Assembly: GCA_963921425.1 (NCBI GenBank)
Contig: OY992832.1
Span: forward strand, 16,466,835-16,530,834
DNA length: 64,000 bases
Origin: Dryas octopetala
Lineage: Eukaryota; Streptophyta; Magnoliopsida; Rosales; Rosaceae
Reading direction: 5' to 3'
The notes beneath the pieces are model-generated. The model had not been told where the DNA came from and did no database searches. It saw nothing but the letters and a program-made list of their open reading frames with translations. Numbering within the stretch: position 1 is the first letter of the stretch; each line of letters opens with the position of its first letter. This document shows positions 48,827 to 62,500 of the stretch, in pieces. The translations under genes were made by a program, and so were the position numbers.

Positions 48827-51617
48827 TCACCTAAGCTTCTGCTTAAGAACATGGCGCAATTGAGACCTCTGTCTTTCTATTTTTGCTTCCAAAAGCTTGG
48901 CCTTCGAGTCATTCTTTTGAATTATGGCTCGAGGCCATTCAATGCACCCTTTCATCCCTCGAGTGATGTGTGGATTTGCTATGTCTGGTGGGATCCAATG
49001 TCCAACCGAATCCCGGTCTTTGGTCTCATGTTCACCCAACCCTCTATGTGAATTTGTTCCCCAATTCGATGTACTCCCATTTGGAAGCCTCCTATCACCC
49101 TCATCCAAAACTATCTTATAAAATTTACCCTTACCTGGGCATGATCTCCAAAGCTTAGACATAGAAGATGCCTTTTGCTTCGTTTGCTTTTCTGATACTG
49201 AGCAGACCTCACTGATTTCCATATCTGGTGAATATAGACTTACATTATCATTACATTCGCTTCTGCTCCTCAAGACATTTTTTCCCTGGCTAACCCTGTT
49301 AATGGAGGGATTACGCCCTTCTAATGAATCACGAGAACCCTGATCCTCGGCATGACTCACGTTATCCCAACATCTGACATCTTCCTGTAAACCACTATTA
49401 TAGTCATTAATGCAATTCAACTGAGTTGGGGAAGGATTTTTGTTGAACCCACTATCCTCAGGACTTACTGGATGGACTCTGGAATCAGGGCTAGAAGGAC
49501 TGTAACAATTGCAGGGTTCAATCTCCCTCTCGTTATCTTCACATTGTCGAAGCTCTTCAAAAACAGAGAATATATCATCTGATTGTGGAGGAACATAAGA
49601 GAAGTCCTCAATATCTTGAATATTCAACAACTTAACTGCCTGTAAGATCGACTCAGCTTTTCTTAACTCCATCATATCCAGGGTACCAAAACTCAACTTT
49701 AAGAAATTTTCAATATCTGTTATCAGCTTGTTCATCTGACAATATTTATCTTCAAGAGCCAGTTTTGCATCGATCAGTTTCATCTTGACCCGTTCTTCAC
49801 GCCAAACCTCTGCTATCTGCAACATCTTCCTCTCTTCTTCCACTTCTTCAAGAATTTTCATGGATTCTCTCTTCAATTCCTTAACATCGTCCTTGTCTTC
49901 TCCAATTTGTTGGGCTAGTTCATTACAAATTTCTTCCATGAGTTTTCTGCTTTTTTTCTCTTCCTCGTAATTTTTCATGAACTGCTCTGCAGATAACCTG
50001 GCATTGGCTAATTGATTGATCAGATTGGTGTTAAGATTTTCCATCTGTTTACGACTTTTCCTTTCCCTGCTTAGTTCCTTCTTCAAGTCTTCAATGACTA
50101 CACGATTTTTCTGGCATTCTTTGCTCTGCCAAAAGATTCTTTCCTCTTCAAGCTTCCTCAAAAACTGTTTGACTTTCTTCTTGAAGGACCGTTGTTTAGC
50201 TTCAAGGTCACGAATGCATAGTTTAGATTGCTTTAGTTCTGCATTCAAAGTTGAAACAATAGAGCCAGTAGTAACTTGACAATCTTTGAGAAGCTTCATA
50301 TGGCTGTCGATACGATGGATGTCATCAGATTGTTTTGAACAGCCAGGGTCCCACTTTGTTGCCCTCTCCGATGCACATTTGGGATATGGCAAAGAAGATT
50401 CAAGCTAGAAAATCAAAAGAAAATTGAAACATAAATATTTGAAGATTAAAGTTAAGATATTGAAGTTTGAAATATTAATAATTAGATAAGTAAAGTTATA
50501 AGCCTGGCACATTAGTTTTTTGTTGCTGAGCAGCATTTTTAGCTGAGGCTAAAGGTAGGCTAATGTCATTACTTTGTTACCAACAGACATCCTCAGGACT
50601 ACATGTTCATAAACAAAGTTTTTGCAAAATTGAGATTAGAAGCATCTAGTTTGAGAAAATATCAATCCTTACCCTATGAGTTCAATCTAGAATGAAAAGA
50701 ATACTAATATATTCAAGGCACGAATCGTTGAATGAAAAGACAGATAGAGATGTACCTCATGCAGAATTGAGTTCTTTGGATTCAAGACACATTGAGGGCT
50801 TTGTAACTGAGTCTTTGTTTCAGCACCATAATCTCTTGTTTCAACACCAGGCTGCAGTAAAGAATATCAACATGATTTCAAAGTCTCAAAATCTCTTAAA
50901 AATAGCCAATTTTTTATTAAAGATGTGCACCCAAAACTGAACATCCCCAGATGATAGCAATGCAGTCAATCTTTCTTAAGTTTTCCATAAATAAAAAAAA
51001 TACCCAACCCCACAAACCAGAAACCTTCAGTTATTCAAACAGGTCTATTCTAGATTCTACAAAATAAAAATAAAAGATCCTCCTTAAAAACTTTAGCATC
51101 CTGAAAAAAACTGTCATTACAGTAAAACAATTGAATTAATCATGATCATAACCATTTCATTGCAGAGAAACTGAGAACACAGACTCTTAAGCAATTCTAC
51201 TATTTTTCAAATTTCTACACTGATTAGTGAAACAATTAGTAAAAACCAGTAAATGTTAACACTAGTTTCTCTTTCCCAGCAATTATCTCAGCGACCAAAC
51301 GCATAAACACAACTACAGTCACTAAAAACCACTACCTCAAAAACGAAACTTTTACGAAAACAACATGAAACCCAAATCAGAATTACCTCATAAGAGCCAC
51401 AATTGAGGTCTTTACCCCATGAAATTTCCCTAAAGCGCAACTGCCAGAGCCCCGCGGCGAGCTTCCGAGCCGAGACCTCGACGCCGCCACCGGTGGCTCT
51501 GTTGTCGTCGTCGTCCAGCTTCCAGCGGAGGAGCGGACTTGACGGAGGTCCGTAATTCCGACGCCGGTGCGCCCACGATTCCCGGCGACGAGAATGGGCA
51601 CCGACTGACTGGTTCAT
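48827..51617 (-). CDS. Coiled-coil protein, At5g41620 family
   Basis: Three exons on the minus strand: 51617-51387, 50851-50756 and 50404-48827; 1905 nt, 634 residues, both introns in phase 0. The N-terminus is basic (RRRESWAHRRRN) followed by SSPLLRWKL and VSARKLAAGLWQL, the block at the start of the plant At5g41620 family. Residues about 140-350 form a long coiled coil (LNAELKQSKLCIRDLEAKQR, DLKKELSRERKSRKQMENLN, EEEKKSRKLMEEICNELA). The C-terminal part is Ser/Asp-rich and ends with IEWPRAIIQKNDSKAKLLEA and a basic KIERQRSQLRHVLKQKLR. Members are annotated as USO1-like or transport-like only because of the coiled coil; real function is unknown. Frame intact. Confidence 0.9.
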
Positions 51618-52880
51618 TCGGTGCTCTGAGTTCTGTTGTTGTATTTTTGTTGTGGAGTGGACAATTTGCTTTTATAGTGATCAGTACGTGTATGCGTTAC
51701 TGTTTGGTCCACTAATTTAAGAAAAAAAATTGAAAGGAAAAAATCTATTACACTATCTATAGAATTATGAATTATCCTATAGCAAAAGAAAAAAAAAAAA
51801 TCTACAGAATTATTCCGTTGTCCTGATAAAAAAAAAAAAAACATTATTGTGTTATTCATCAAGAGTATGTATGGTGGTTCTATTTCTAAAAAATATGGTC
51901 AATAAACATTAGGATTTGTAGTTGTATATAGTATTTACTCGCACATTTAAGGTGAGAATCTAATTTTTGGTCTCTCTCTTGTTTAATCTTAGATTTGATT
52001 ACAACTTGGGTCCTATTCTATAGTTATGATTTTATTATATATGTCTTTTTAACTGTGGATGTTGAAAATCATACAATTTTGTCAGGCCATATTTTTATCC
52101 GTTTTCTCGAAGTCCTAAACCCTTAAGAATGAATAAATATCCACTAATTAATTACCCTCCTTTTTTAACCATGAAGGAAGAAAATATCCAAATTCTTATT
52201 AGGAAGAGTTAAAAATTTTGTATGCATATTGCTAAAAATCTCATATGCATGCATTTCGTAGTTAAATTCTAGTCATTAATGCAGTGAGAATGATTTTTTC
52301 TTTTTTTCCTCCTTTTGTATGGAAGCATCAGCATTCTTCAAAATCGTCTCATCTGTGCAGATAGAAATGCAGAAAATGTCACTGACATGTAAATATTGAG
52401 GTATATATTTGGGTATTTATTGAAAATCTGAGACGTACGTACGTACAGTAAGAATATTAATTGAGAGCTTTAAATATTAGTGCTGTAGCACCAGCTCATG
52501 GGAGTGGGATGCATGCATTGCCCTAATTAAATTACTTTCTATATATGTTGTGAAATATATGGGAGATGGATCTGGGTAATATATGCAATAAATAAATAAC
52601 ATTTCAAGGGGAAAAAATAAATGGTATTAAAGCTTGAAAAATATTACGTGCGACTATAAATTCATCAATCCAAATTATAACACTGTACAATATTATTGAT
52701 TTAAAAGTTAGGTAGGCTACACTTCCAAAAGAGGTTAAGGCTAAAGTAAGAAGCTAAATTAATAAATAAATAAAACGTGCCTATTGTGCATATATTGATC
52801 GAGAAAACGAAGGTTGAAGTGAGCTAGATATGAAATATGGGGTGGGATAAAGATGAGAGTTAGGGTGTGCTGGAATTTTT
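51618..52880. other. Upstream region of coiled-coil gene and intergenic DNA
   Basis: TTTATAGTG at 51672-51680 could supply a TATA-like site on either strand; weak. ACGTACGTACGTACAG at 52433-52448 is a short palindromic ACGT repeat. No other gene. Confidence 0.4.
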
Positions 52881-52890
52881 GGCTTGAAAA

Positions 52891-53090
52891 TTAGTAGTGC
52901 TAGACATTTTATATTTTTATATTATAATTTTATAACATTTTATATGACAACTTATATAGCATTCATATATTGAATACTAAAAAATAAAAATAAAAACTCA
53001 AAAAGAAAAAGAAATATCATATCAAGTAAAAAAATGACATGTAAAATAATATAAAAGTGTAATATAAGAATATAGTAAGTAAAATATTAT
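52891..53090. mobile_element. Mutator-like MITE, 200 bp, copy B
   Basis: Left arm TTAGTAGTGCTAGACATTTT and right arm ending AGTAAGTAAAATATTAT are imperfect inverted repeats with AT-rich interior. Flanked by perfect 10-bp duplications GGCTTGAAAA at 52881-52890 and 53091-53100. Structure and AGTGCTAG/AATGCTAG ends relate it to 43697-43887. Confidence 0.82.
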
Positions 53091-53100
53091 GGCTTGAAAA

Positions 53101-54845
53101 TATACTCTGTAAACAAAATTTATGAGCCAGCTCGAACTAGAATCTAGGCAAACAAGTATGTTGATGGAGTTTAGGATTTATTATGTAGAGTATAAATAAT
53201 AAACAAGTATGACGCAATATTATCCTCTTTAAAAAAAATTCTCATTGAAGGTCCAGTACTACCACACCTAATAATCCTAAAAACTTAATAACTTAATAAA
53301 TAAAGGACCTAACCCAACCCACCATTGAATGTAAATGGGTTTCTTCATCTCTAGCTTCTATGATCCTGCATACAAATTAAACGTCCTCAATAAAGTTTTA
53401 TAATTGCAAAAACGTTAAGTTTAATCACCTGGATATAACTTAAGTTGAGCAAATTTTTTCTTTCACCACAGAAATATAGATGACATGACATGGAGGCCGG
53501 TTGACCCTTAAAAAAACCATCAATATAAAACATGAACTGGTATGCCTGCAGTAGTAACAAAGTTAAATTTCACTAAATAAATAGTTGAGAGAAATACAGT
53601 TTGCAACTGAGCATAAATACCAAATGTACCAATTTTAATATGAAACACCTAACAAGATTTACTATCTATTAATCTATCTAATATTTTAATGAATATATTA
53701 ATTGCCAATGTCATGTATATGATAAAATTCATCAAAACTAATAAATCAAGAAGCTGTCAGTTGCTGCGCATGGTACGATAGCTTTTATATATTTAAATTA
53801 ATTATCATTCTTTCTTTCATTCTCATTCATTTTGCATCCTGCAATCTGCATGCATTCATTTTTCTTTTCTCTTTAATTCCATACAACTGCATATATACCC
53901 ATTTAATGAGGGTCTGAATTATACATATCATGTGAATTTCTGTTTGTTTCCGATCGATTTGTTTGAGAGAAACATATATAATTTTTGGCCCAGTAGAGAA
54001 ACATATATATTTAATCAATGAAAAATGGTCCAGATCTACGAGCTATGATCTATCCTCATCATCTTAAACATTGACTGATGTACAATGCTATTATTACTGG
54101 GAATTAACTACTTGATTTGGACAAGGACGTACAATGAAACAGTGGCTAAAAGAAACAATAGTACTAGGCTACTAGCTTGTATGAGCCATGTGCAAGCATT
54201 TAGTTCTCATCAACTAAGACATGTACATATAATTTACTGAAGGACTACGTTTTCAATTGATGATGCCATTTAATTAATTACTCTTAATTTTTATTTTGTT
54301 TCCCTTCATATTTTTTTATTAATCAATTATCGTTCATGATGAGATTTGGGTTTCCATTAATCGATCAATCAATGATCGACTTTCTCTAAAGAAGGATAGT
54401 CAAGAGATCATTCACTAACCAAATGGTCATTAGTGTTTCCATCCATATTTAAATAGTTAATTAAAAAATAAAACGAGAATGAATCAGTGTGTAAAAGATT
54501 TTACAATATACATATACAACTATTTAAACTTACATTATTTTGGACACAAGCACAATATTAGTATAGAATATATCATCAATAACAATCTAAATACACATGA
54601 GTTGACTTAATTAATAATTGGATTTTTTTTTTCTTTTTTGGTTAAGTTTAAGATAGAGAAGAGAAAATCACAAATATTTATTAGTGAAAATATATAATAA
54701 AACAATATAGAAGACTGACATATAAATGATATTCGAGTTTGATTTCTTAGGATGTTATGAGGAAAAGTGTCAGGATTTAGATTCTTTACTTATCTTATTT
54801 TTGTTTGTCTAAATCCTAACTGCGTAATATTTAATCCCTAAGTGT
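53101..54845. other. Intergenic
   Basis: Very AT-rich; no gene or bounded repeat supported. Confidence 0.6.
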
Positions 54846-55010
54846 CACTGCAACAAAAAAGACTTTCATAACGTGTGAGGTGCGTTGTAAAAACCGTTCC
54901 ACAACGTTGTATATGTTGATAACTTTGTTAAAAGTTTTAGGCATTCGACAACAAGCAATTAAAGTTGTTGAAAATATCAATAAACGTTGTTAATTTCTAA
55001 CGTTTTATTT
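54846..55010. mobile_element. Terminal part of a CACTA-like element
   Basis: Begins CACTGCAACAAAAAAGAC, close to the CACTACAAGAAAA-type end of CACTA (En/Spm) transposons, and is followed by subterminal AACGT/ACGTT words (ATAACGTGTG, CACAACGTTG, AAACGTTGTT, TAACGTTTTA). The opposite terminus was not found, so only one end is present or the element is degraded; CACACTAAAAAAATGC at 55020 is not a match. Confidence 0.6.
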
Positions 55011-56764
55011 AGCTTCATTCACACTAAAAAAATGCTACGAATTCATTTAATTAGTTATTTTTTATTCCATCTTGAATAATAAATATACGGCTAAAAATTT
55101 AAAATCAAGCAAAAATAAATAGAAGATCTAAACCCATAGTATCAAATCATAAGATATTATACATATATATATTGTTGTGATGTTAAATTGATAATGACTC
55201 GTAACTCCTAAGCTCATGAATCATGACATAACAACAGTAACACCATTTATCTGGATTAGGTGTGTTAATTATGTCCCAAAATGAGTTCAACTGAAAAGAA
55301 ATATTATTAATTTGTTAATGTTACTATGTTAGATACTTAGATTTTGATCATAAATAAACAAGATATATAACTAGCAGAGAAGAGAGAGGACCGATCAAGG
55401 AGTCAAATCAGAAGCCATATATATCGCTAGCGACATGGAAAAAAGATGGAATGAGTATGAAGCTAGCTATTTTTTTTTTTTTTGGCCATGAAAAAGAAAA
55501 GCTATTTGTCCAAAAAGAAATATATGAAGCTAGCTAGCTAGCTATAGTTTGAGAAGAAAGAAAGGTCAAATTAAGTATTGTTGTCCAACTGGACCAACGA
55601 CAAAGAAGTTAAGGGTGAAGCTTCCAAAGGTTAACATTTACCCTTATATAATAGATGAAGGTAACCCAAGTCAAAGATTCCATGTGCATATAGGTTCACA
55701 CGTACTTCTTAATTTGTCTTACTCCCAAACCCCAATTCTTAATTAAATATGAAATATACTCTTTCAAAATCCAATTCACACTCCAAAATCTAAGTAGCTA
55801 GCTTAGCGCGTAGCTACACAAATAGATATTATTCTCCTTCCGATCGAGTTCCAACTGCTAGCTGCAGGATTTGACCATTTGTATATTATTATATATGTTT
55901 CCCGTTACATTAATTAAATTATATATATATTTATGAAAAAAATTTACTTATATCATTTTATTTTATGTGATATCACATAATATTTTCAATCTCTCTTCTT
56001 TCACTCTAGCTCTTTCTCTCATCTATTATTTCTATCTCTCTTAAAAAATGCAACATCAACATACTACAATATAGAAATAAGTAAATTTTTTTTTTATATT
56101 TATATATATGCAACAAGCAAACCAGACAGCTCAGCTACCCCATACACCATGGTCCATGTATATTAGAATAATATATATATGATATACATTAGCTAGGCAT
56201 TAGACATTAATCAATTAATTAATTACCAGCCAAATTAAGCCCATAGCTTGATTAATGAAGCTAAATGCACAAGCTAAATTCAGTGATTGGAGTAATTTTT
56301 TGGTATGATTGTAACATAGTGTACATGAATTACTAACATCATAGTTACAGTCTTACAGATATATGAAAAAATTATCCAGAAGCTGACATTTGTCACCACA
56401 GAAATCGTTCCACGGAATAATCAAGATGAACCGACTAATTAAACCTACCTAGCCAGCTACCTATAAGGCTATAATATTCATGATGATTGATGAATATATC
56501 CAAATGCAGTTTCCTGGAATTACATAACATGAATTACGGTCTTACCCCAACGCCAGTGCCACCCACCTGGATCTCTCGATCTTGCATGTCCCCATCAACC
56601 ATACATGAATTGATTCCATTCCCACCTAGCCATACTATAGTATATATAACACAACCCTCACCATCTTCAACCTCTCTCTTCTTCATTCATAACCTTATTT
56701 ATTTATCCATTAATTTCTAGCAAGCTGCAAAATTTACAGTACCAACACATAAATTATTTACAAC
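55011..56764. other. Intergenic, upstream of PADRE-like gene
   Basis: AT-rich. AAAAAAATTTACTTAT near 55936 faces ATAAGTAAATTTTTTTTTT near 56078, a probable small foldback MITE of about 150 bp without certain ends. TATATATAAC at 56641-56650 is a good TATA-box candidate for the next gene. Confidence 0.45.
56641..56650 (+). promoter_or_regulatory. TATA box of the PADRE-like gene
   Basis: TATATATAAC about 115 bases before the ATG, followed by an AC/TC-rich leader. Assigned by position and match. Confidence 0.6.
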
Positions 56765-57226
56765 ATGGGTAACTGTTTGAGACGTGATTCGGCCATGGTA
56801 TGGACTGGCGACGACGACACTTGTCAGCTGCAGCAGCCTCATCATGATGATCATCATCATAATAATCGTATCAATGCAATATGCAACCCAGAAAAGCAGA
56901 GGCTTCTTGGTGATCGTCAGATAAGAGTAGCTAATTCATCATCTAACCATTCATTTTGTTCCTCCTCATCTAGAAGAGTAGGGCCCACAGCCACTACTGC
57001 TGGAGATCAGCAGGTGAAGATCAAGATTAGTAAGAAGGAGCTGGAAGAGTTAGTTGGGTCAAGAGGGAACATATGCATGGAGGCTTTGTCATCGTCCTCT
57101 GTGGAGCAACTATTAGCTCGGCTCATCATCATCAGTACTAATAATAATATTCATGATCACTATGATCAACGGTCCTGGAGGCCAGCCCTCCAAAGTATTC
57201 CAGAGCTCGATCAGTTAATTCATTAA
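56765..57226 (+). CDS. PADRE/DUF4228-like small protein
   Basis: Single-exon gene of 153 residues. MGNCLRR predicts N-myristoylation at Gly2 and palmitoylation at Cys4. A low-complexity His/Asp/Gln/Asn stretch follows (HHDDHHHNN, residues about 26-34). The conserved core is VKIKISKKELEELVGSRGN (about 84-102), then SSSVEQLLARLI and the C-terminal WRPALQSIPE, which is the hallmark of the DUF4228/PADRE family. Such proteins respond to pathogens and abiotic stress in Arabidopsis; their biochemistry is unknown. The usual first PADRE block is replaced by the His-rich linker, so this is a short divergent member. The leader and TATA box are well placed. Confidence 0.88.
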   Translation: MGNCLRRDSAMVWTGDDDTCQLQQPHHDDHHHNNRINAICNPEKQRLLGDRQIRVANSSSNHSFCSSSSRRVGPTATTAGDQQVKIKISKKELEELVGSRGNICMEALSSSSVEQLLARLIIISTNNNIHDHYDQRSWRPALQSIPELDQLIH

Positions 57227-59585
57227 TTAATTAACTTCATCATCCATATTCACCATGTTAAATTGATTGGTATTGATGATCGATGATTGATGTGGAAGCT
57301 AGCTAGCTACATAGAAGCTAGTTTTCTCAATTTTTATTTTTATTTTAATTAATTTGTGTTTTCTTGTACAGTAGAGATTCAAATTTGTCATGCTATGTGT
57401 TTATAAATAACTTAAGGTCCATGTACATAGAGAAAGATTTTCCTTAATATTCACTCATTTCATTAATTTTAAGTACATCCTGATTTTTGGGTTTTATTTG
57501 TTCCTCTATTTCATCTTTTTAATTCAAAAAGAAAAAAGAAATAACCACCCTGTAAGGCTAAAGTGTGCATGATTGGCATGGAGTGGTCCATATCATCATA
57601 TCATGCGTAGATGGATTGCTAAGTCCAATGCTTGTGGGCTTTGTTCTATGTAATGTGTCTAGAAGGCCTGATGTTTGATTGGGCTTTGGAGCAGAAAACT
57701 GGGGGGAAAAAAAAAACAAATTGTTTACTGCTTTGAGCTTGGATGAAGATTCATCTAGTATTGGAAAATTTATTCCATGTCTTTACTTTTCTCACTAGGA
57801 CTTGAGGGACATTGTTCATTGACCTATCACCTAGCTAGCTAGGACTAGGAGGCCTCTTCATATATAGTGAAAGTTGATGGCTTCACCACCTTTTTCATTT
57901 TATAATTGTTAACTTAATTGGTTGTTATTCCATAATGATTATGTAATGCTTATTGTAGAAGACAAGATGTACGTGAGTGAGTGAATTCCCTTCCCCACTT
58001 AGAAGACATAACGTACTACATCACTAAGATTCTCCCTCCACATCAATTATATATGCATATGCTAATCATTTTGGATCATTTGCTTTTCCAAACAAAGGAA
58101 GGAATGAATGTATTAACGTTATAATGGATCATGAATGATGATAAAGATGCGATACCAAGTTTGATTATTATGAAAGCCAATTGATTGATTGACTGAGTTC
58201 ACCATTTAAAATTGTACTGTAATTAATTGGAAAGGATATATACATTACAACTGTTGGGGCAGATGAGGTTCTGTGGTCGATCTGTATCCCATTCTTGTGA
58301 AAGCCATCAATTTGGCAGGTTATAATGGTCATGTAGGCCTTCTAACTTCTAAGTTCAATCAAAAAGAGAAAGTCACCATTCATCTTTAGTTAATATAAAG
58401 TGGGCATATCTTGCCAAAAAAATTATAAAGTGGGCATATAAATAGTAGTGATGAAAGTATCATGTCAAAATTTGATTTTAGAGCTTTGATTTGTAATATA
58501 TAATCTTCTTAATATTTTCACTCACTTTTAATTTGTTTAGAGTTGAATGTCATAATTCTACATGATATTAGAGTTTGTGAAAATGTGAAGCGTTATCCAA
58601 TTTTATAAAATTATAATTTTGCATATTAATTTATAAGATGTTGGACATCTTTATTCGTTACTAATTAATTTTAAGTTAAATGTTAAAATCTAGCTATACA
58701 TAAAAGGAGAAATAAAAGCCTCTAGACATTACTAATTGAATTATATCTTATGTTTCTACTAATTTCTAATTGATTTCAAGTTGATATCTCTAGAATGAAG
58801 AGGGTAAGCAGAAAAGGACATACAAAACATTTCATATGAAGTTTGTATTATGGGTTTTATTTAATTCTGAATTAAAGGAAATGGTTTAAATCGCTATTTA
58901 GTCGATAATTTTTTATCGATTTTATGAATGGGCAAGATTGCAAGAATGTCAAAAAGAAAAAGAAAAAGAAATTATAAATTGCATTACTGCTCAGTTTTAT
59001 TGCCTTCACAAATGAGCACCAGAAACTTTGAAACAAAGCAGTGGCCGCTCACTGGCCGCTTTAATTATCCGAACAACAACTGCCACGGTGCCTATAGAAC
59101 ACACGAGTGAAACTTTGCACACGTGTAAAAGATACAAACCGATGATCATGATTGATGAACCACGGCGGTGATGGAGCTAGCAAAGCAAGCAGTAGCTGAC
59201 AGACCCACCACAGGTGTCACGCGTGCCAAAAATGGCTGGCGTACAAAGTAGAAGGGGAGGAAAAAGGCAATGTGTGGCGTTAATGCGCCAATGCTCTTCT
59301 ATCTGAGTTTCTGGTCGCTGGTGGGACCTACTCTCTCTCCCAACCAGGACAGCTATTACTATACTGCTGCTGACCCCACACCACTTTCAAGCTCATTCAT
59401 GGCTTCTCCATACTCTCTCTTTCTCTTTCTCTACCTCTCTCTCTGTTTCCATACAATGTGTCTTTATTTTTTCCCATTAGCCAAACCATTCTCTGATTTC
59501 CAAGGCTGATACTTGCATTCTGTGTTTCACTCTCTCTCTGTGTTTTTGCTCAGTTTGCAATTCACTTGGTGGTGGTCTTTTTGTG
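57227..59585. other. Intergenic
   Basis: No gene recognised. The CT-rich stretch at 59330-59560 is probably the 5' UTR of the next gene. Confidence 0.6.
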
Positions 59586-62500
59586 ATGGGTTCAGTACTA
59601 TTTGGGAGCAAGGAAAGTGAAGGCATGGAACAAAAGGTGTCTCTGAAGCTCAGCGTTCGTACCTTCTATCTACAATTCTTTATATTGTCACTCTGTGAGT
59701 ATTCAACTCTTTCTTGTCGATTCCTTTACCGGGTTTTGCTCAATTTTGCATGATCTTGGGTTTTGTCTTCTGGGTCATTGTTAAAATTGCTTTGTTTGGA
59801 AGAATGTAACTGGGTTTTGGAGAAATGGGTTTCGAGTAATTTGCCTTTGGTATGGTGTGCGCCTCAGATTCTTGTAAAAGGTTCTTGATTTTGTATCAGC
59901 TTCCAAGAATATGATGCATTTGGCTATCATAACGATTGAGCTCCTATTATCTTGCAATTTTGAATCTTTTGCTTATTATAAGGCATAGCATCCACTATTA
60001 ATTGTTTAGTTCCTACAGTAGGCTGTTTAGAATGAACTAAAATTATCCAAGGTTTAGGACAGTGTAGGGACTTAGGGTTTTGATTGCTGTTAGAGTAAGT
60101 GTAGGTTTGCCCTTATCACTTTGAATGCATACATTAGTATGAAACTGAGGATTTATGATTTCACAAATAGTTGCCATTGTTGCTACTGTATTGACACTAC
60201 CTGTATTACTACTAACTTTGCAATGCTTTTTTGTGTGGTTCTGACTTCTATTTGTTTACTTAACCATACTAGTTAATTTTAAGGCTTTAGAACTACTGAT
60301 TTGAGATACAAGTGGCAACTATGCATCTAAAATTTTTCTGATGGTAATTTTGTAATTTCCCAGTTTTGTCTGTACTTACCCATGGCTTTTTATAGGTCTC
60401 CATGTGACTTGTTGCAGCACGATAGATTATCTTAAAGATCCAGTCTTGACAATTAAACAAGAAGATCCTATGTTACCAGAGGTCTCCCCCACTGCGGCTC
60501 CTCGGCCCTTTCTTCCCCTTCTTGCTCCTTCACCATTGGCACCATTCACAAATACTAGTGTCCCAAAATTATCAGGTCTCCCCCTCCTCCTTAATAGCTC
60601 TAGTTAAATTAGGTTCCCCAAGGCATCTTTTGGTTAATATTTATCTCTAGTTACATATTTTATCTTCTTGATCTGTGTGTGCAGGACTCTGTATGCTAAA
60701 CTTCAGTGTTGCTGAGAGCTTGATGAGTGTGACCTCAATCGATTGTTGGTCCGTTTTTGCACCATTGCTGGCTAATGTAATTTGTTGCCCACAGTTGGAA
60801 GCCACTCTCACAATTCTCATTGGTCAATCCAGTAAAGATACCAATGTGCTTGCTTTAAATGGAACGACTGCTAAGTATTGTCTATCAGATATTGAGCAGA
60901 TTTTGGTGGGCCAGGGTGCAAATGACAGTCTTGCACAAATATGCTCAGTCCACTCATCAAATCTCACTGATGCATCTTGCCCAGTCATTGATGTTAATGA
61001 GTTTGAGGATACGGTGGATACTTCCAAGTTGCTTGCCGCTTGTGAGAAGATTGATCCTGTGAAAGAGTGCTGTGCTCAAACTTGTCAGAATGCCATATTA
61101 GAAGCTGCTACGAGGATTGCATCAAAAGCTTTAAGCACAGAAGGTGCTCATGATGTCTTACCTGATCACCTCAGTAGAGCCAATGACTGCAAAAATATTG
61201 TCCTCCGGTGGTTGGGAAGTAAACTCAATCCTTCTCACGCTAAGGAAGTTCTAAGGGGACTATCTAATTGCAAGATTAACAAGGGTAAGTTTAGAGTAAA
61301 CATGGTGCCACATACAACCTCCATCAAAATTCTATATCCTTCTTTCTTTTATCTTTTTCCTCAAGAAAAATAGAAAAATTATAGTTATGAATGTTATAGG
61401 TTAATATTTTTTCAACTGCTTAGATCTATTTTTATAGAATTTTTATTAGAGAGAGAGAGAGAGGGAGAGAACTAGTTCATGTATACTCTGTATCTTATAA
61501 TCCTTTGATTTTACTTGGAGATGCCAATCTTCAGCTGGAGTAATTGATCCTGTATTTGTGTCTGGTGTTCACTTTAGTTTGTCCTCTGGTTTTCCCCGAC
61601 ATGAAACATGTTGCAATGGGTTGTGGAGATGGGATAAGTAACCAGACAGCGTGCTGTACTGCAATGGAGAGCTATGTGTCCCACTTGCAAAAGCAGAGTT
61701 TCATAACCAACCTGCAAGCTTTGGATTGTGCTGCATCACTGGGAATGAAGTTAAGAAAATCCAATATTACCAAAGATGTATATAGCCTATGTCATATAAG
61801 CCTCAAGGATTTCTCCCTCCAAGGTTAGGGCATTCCTCTAGTACCTTTTGCTGATCAAACTATAAGCATTTCTTATCGTGGTACTAATACAAAATTGTAT
61901 GTGATTTCTCTATCAAAATGCTATGGGGATCAACAACCTCAGTTGGAAGTCAAGGTAATAATTTATTTCGTTTGGATTATGCAATTTTAGTATTATGCTC
62001 AAATAGCAATTTCCAAAAACGTGGGTTCATTGTAATTTTTTCAATTTGTGCACTTCTGATATTGCCAAGTGCCAACCATTTTATCTGAACAACCACCTAC
62101 CATTTATGAAATTTCATGCCAGTGCTTAGCTCTTCACTATGCTTTTTAAGCTGTTTGCATTTCTTTTCTCAAAATTCCTACTTTTGACTTTGTCAATTGC
62201 AGATATGTTTTGGGAGTGTAAGAAAGCTTTTTCTCTTTTTGGTCAAATGAGATTTGTTTTTTTGTTATTTTTCTGTATCAACTCTATCAAGATCTTCCTT
62301 CATGAGGAAATAGGCCCGTGACCCTTTTCACAGGGAAAGTCAAGACACAAGGGAGAGTAGCATGAACACTGGGTAATGGGAAACCGGTATGTGTTAGGGC
62401 TCTAGGTATGGGGTTGCTAATGTCAGGATATGTCATGCTTTTGTAGTCATTTGTAAATTTTCTGTAGTGGATTTCTTCTTCTCATTGACTTAAAATGTTT

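Noticed and set aside
51288-51601. Second minus-strand frame (72 codons) over the first exon of the coiled-coil gene
   Set aside because: A shifted-frame shadow of exon 1; the longer frame has the family's N-terminal block and a proper splice donor.
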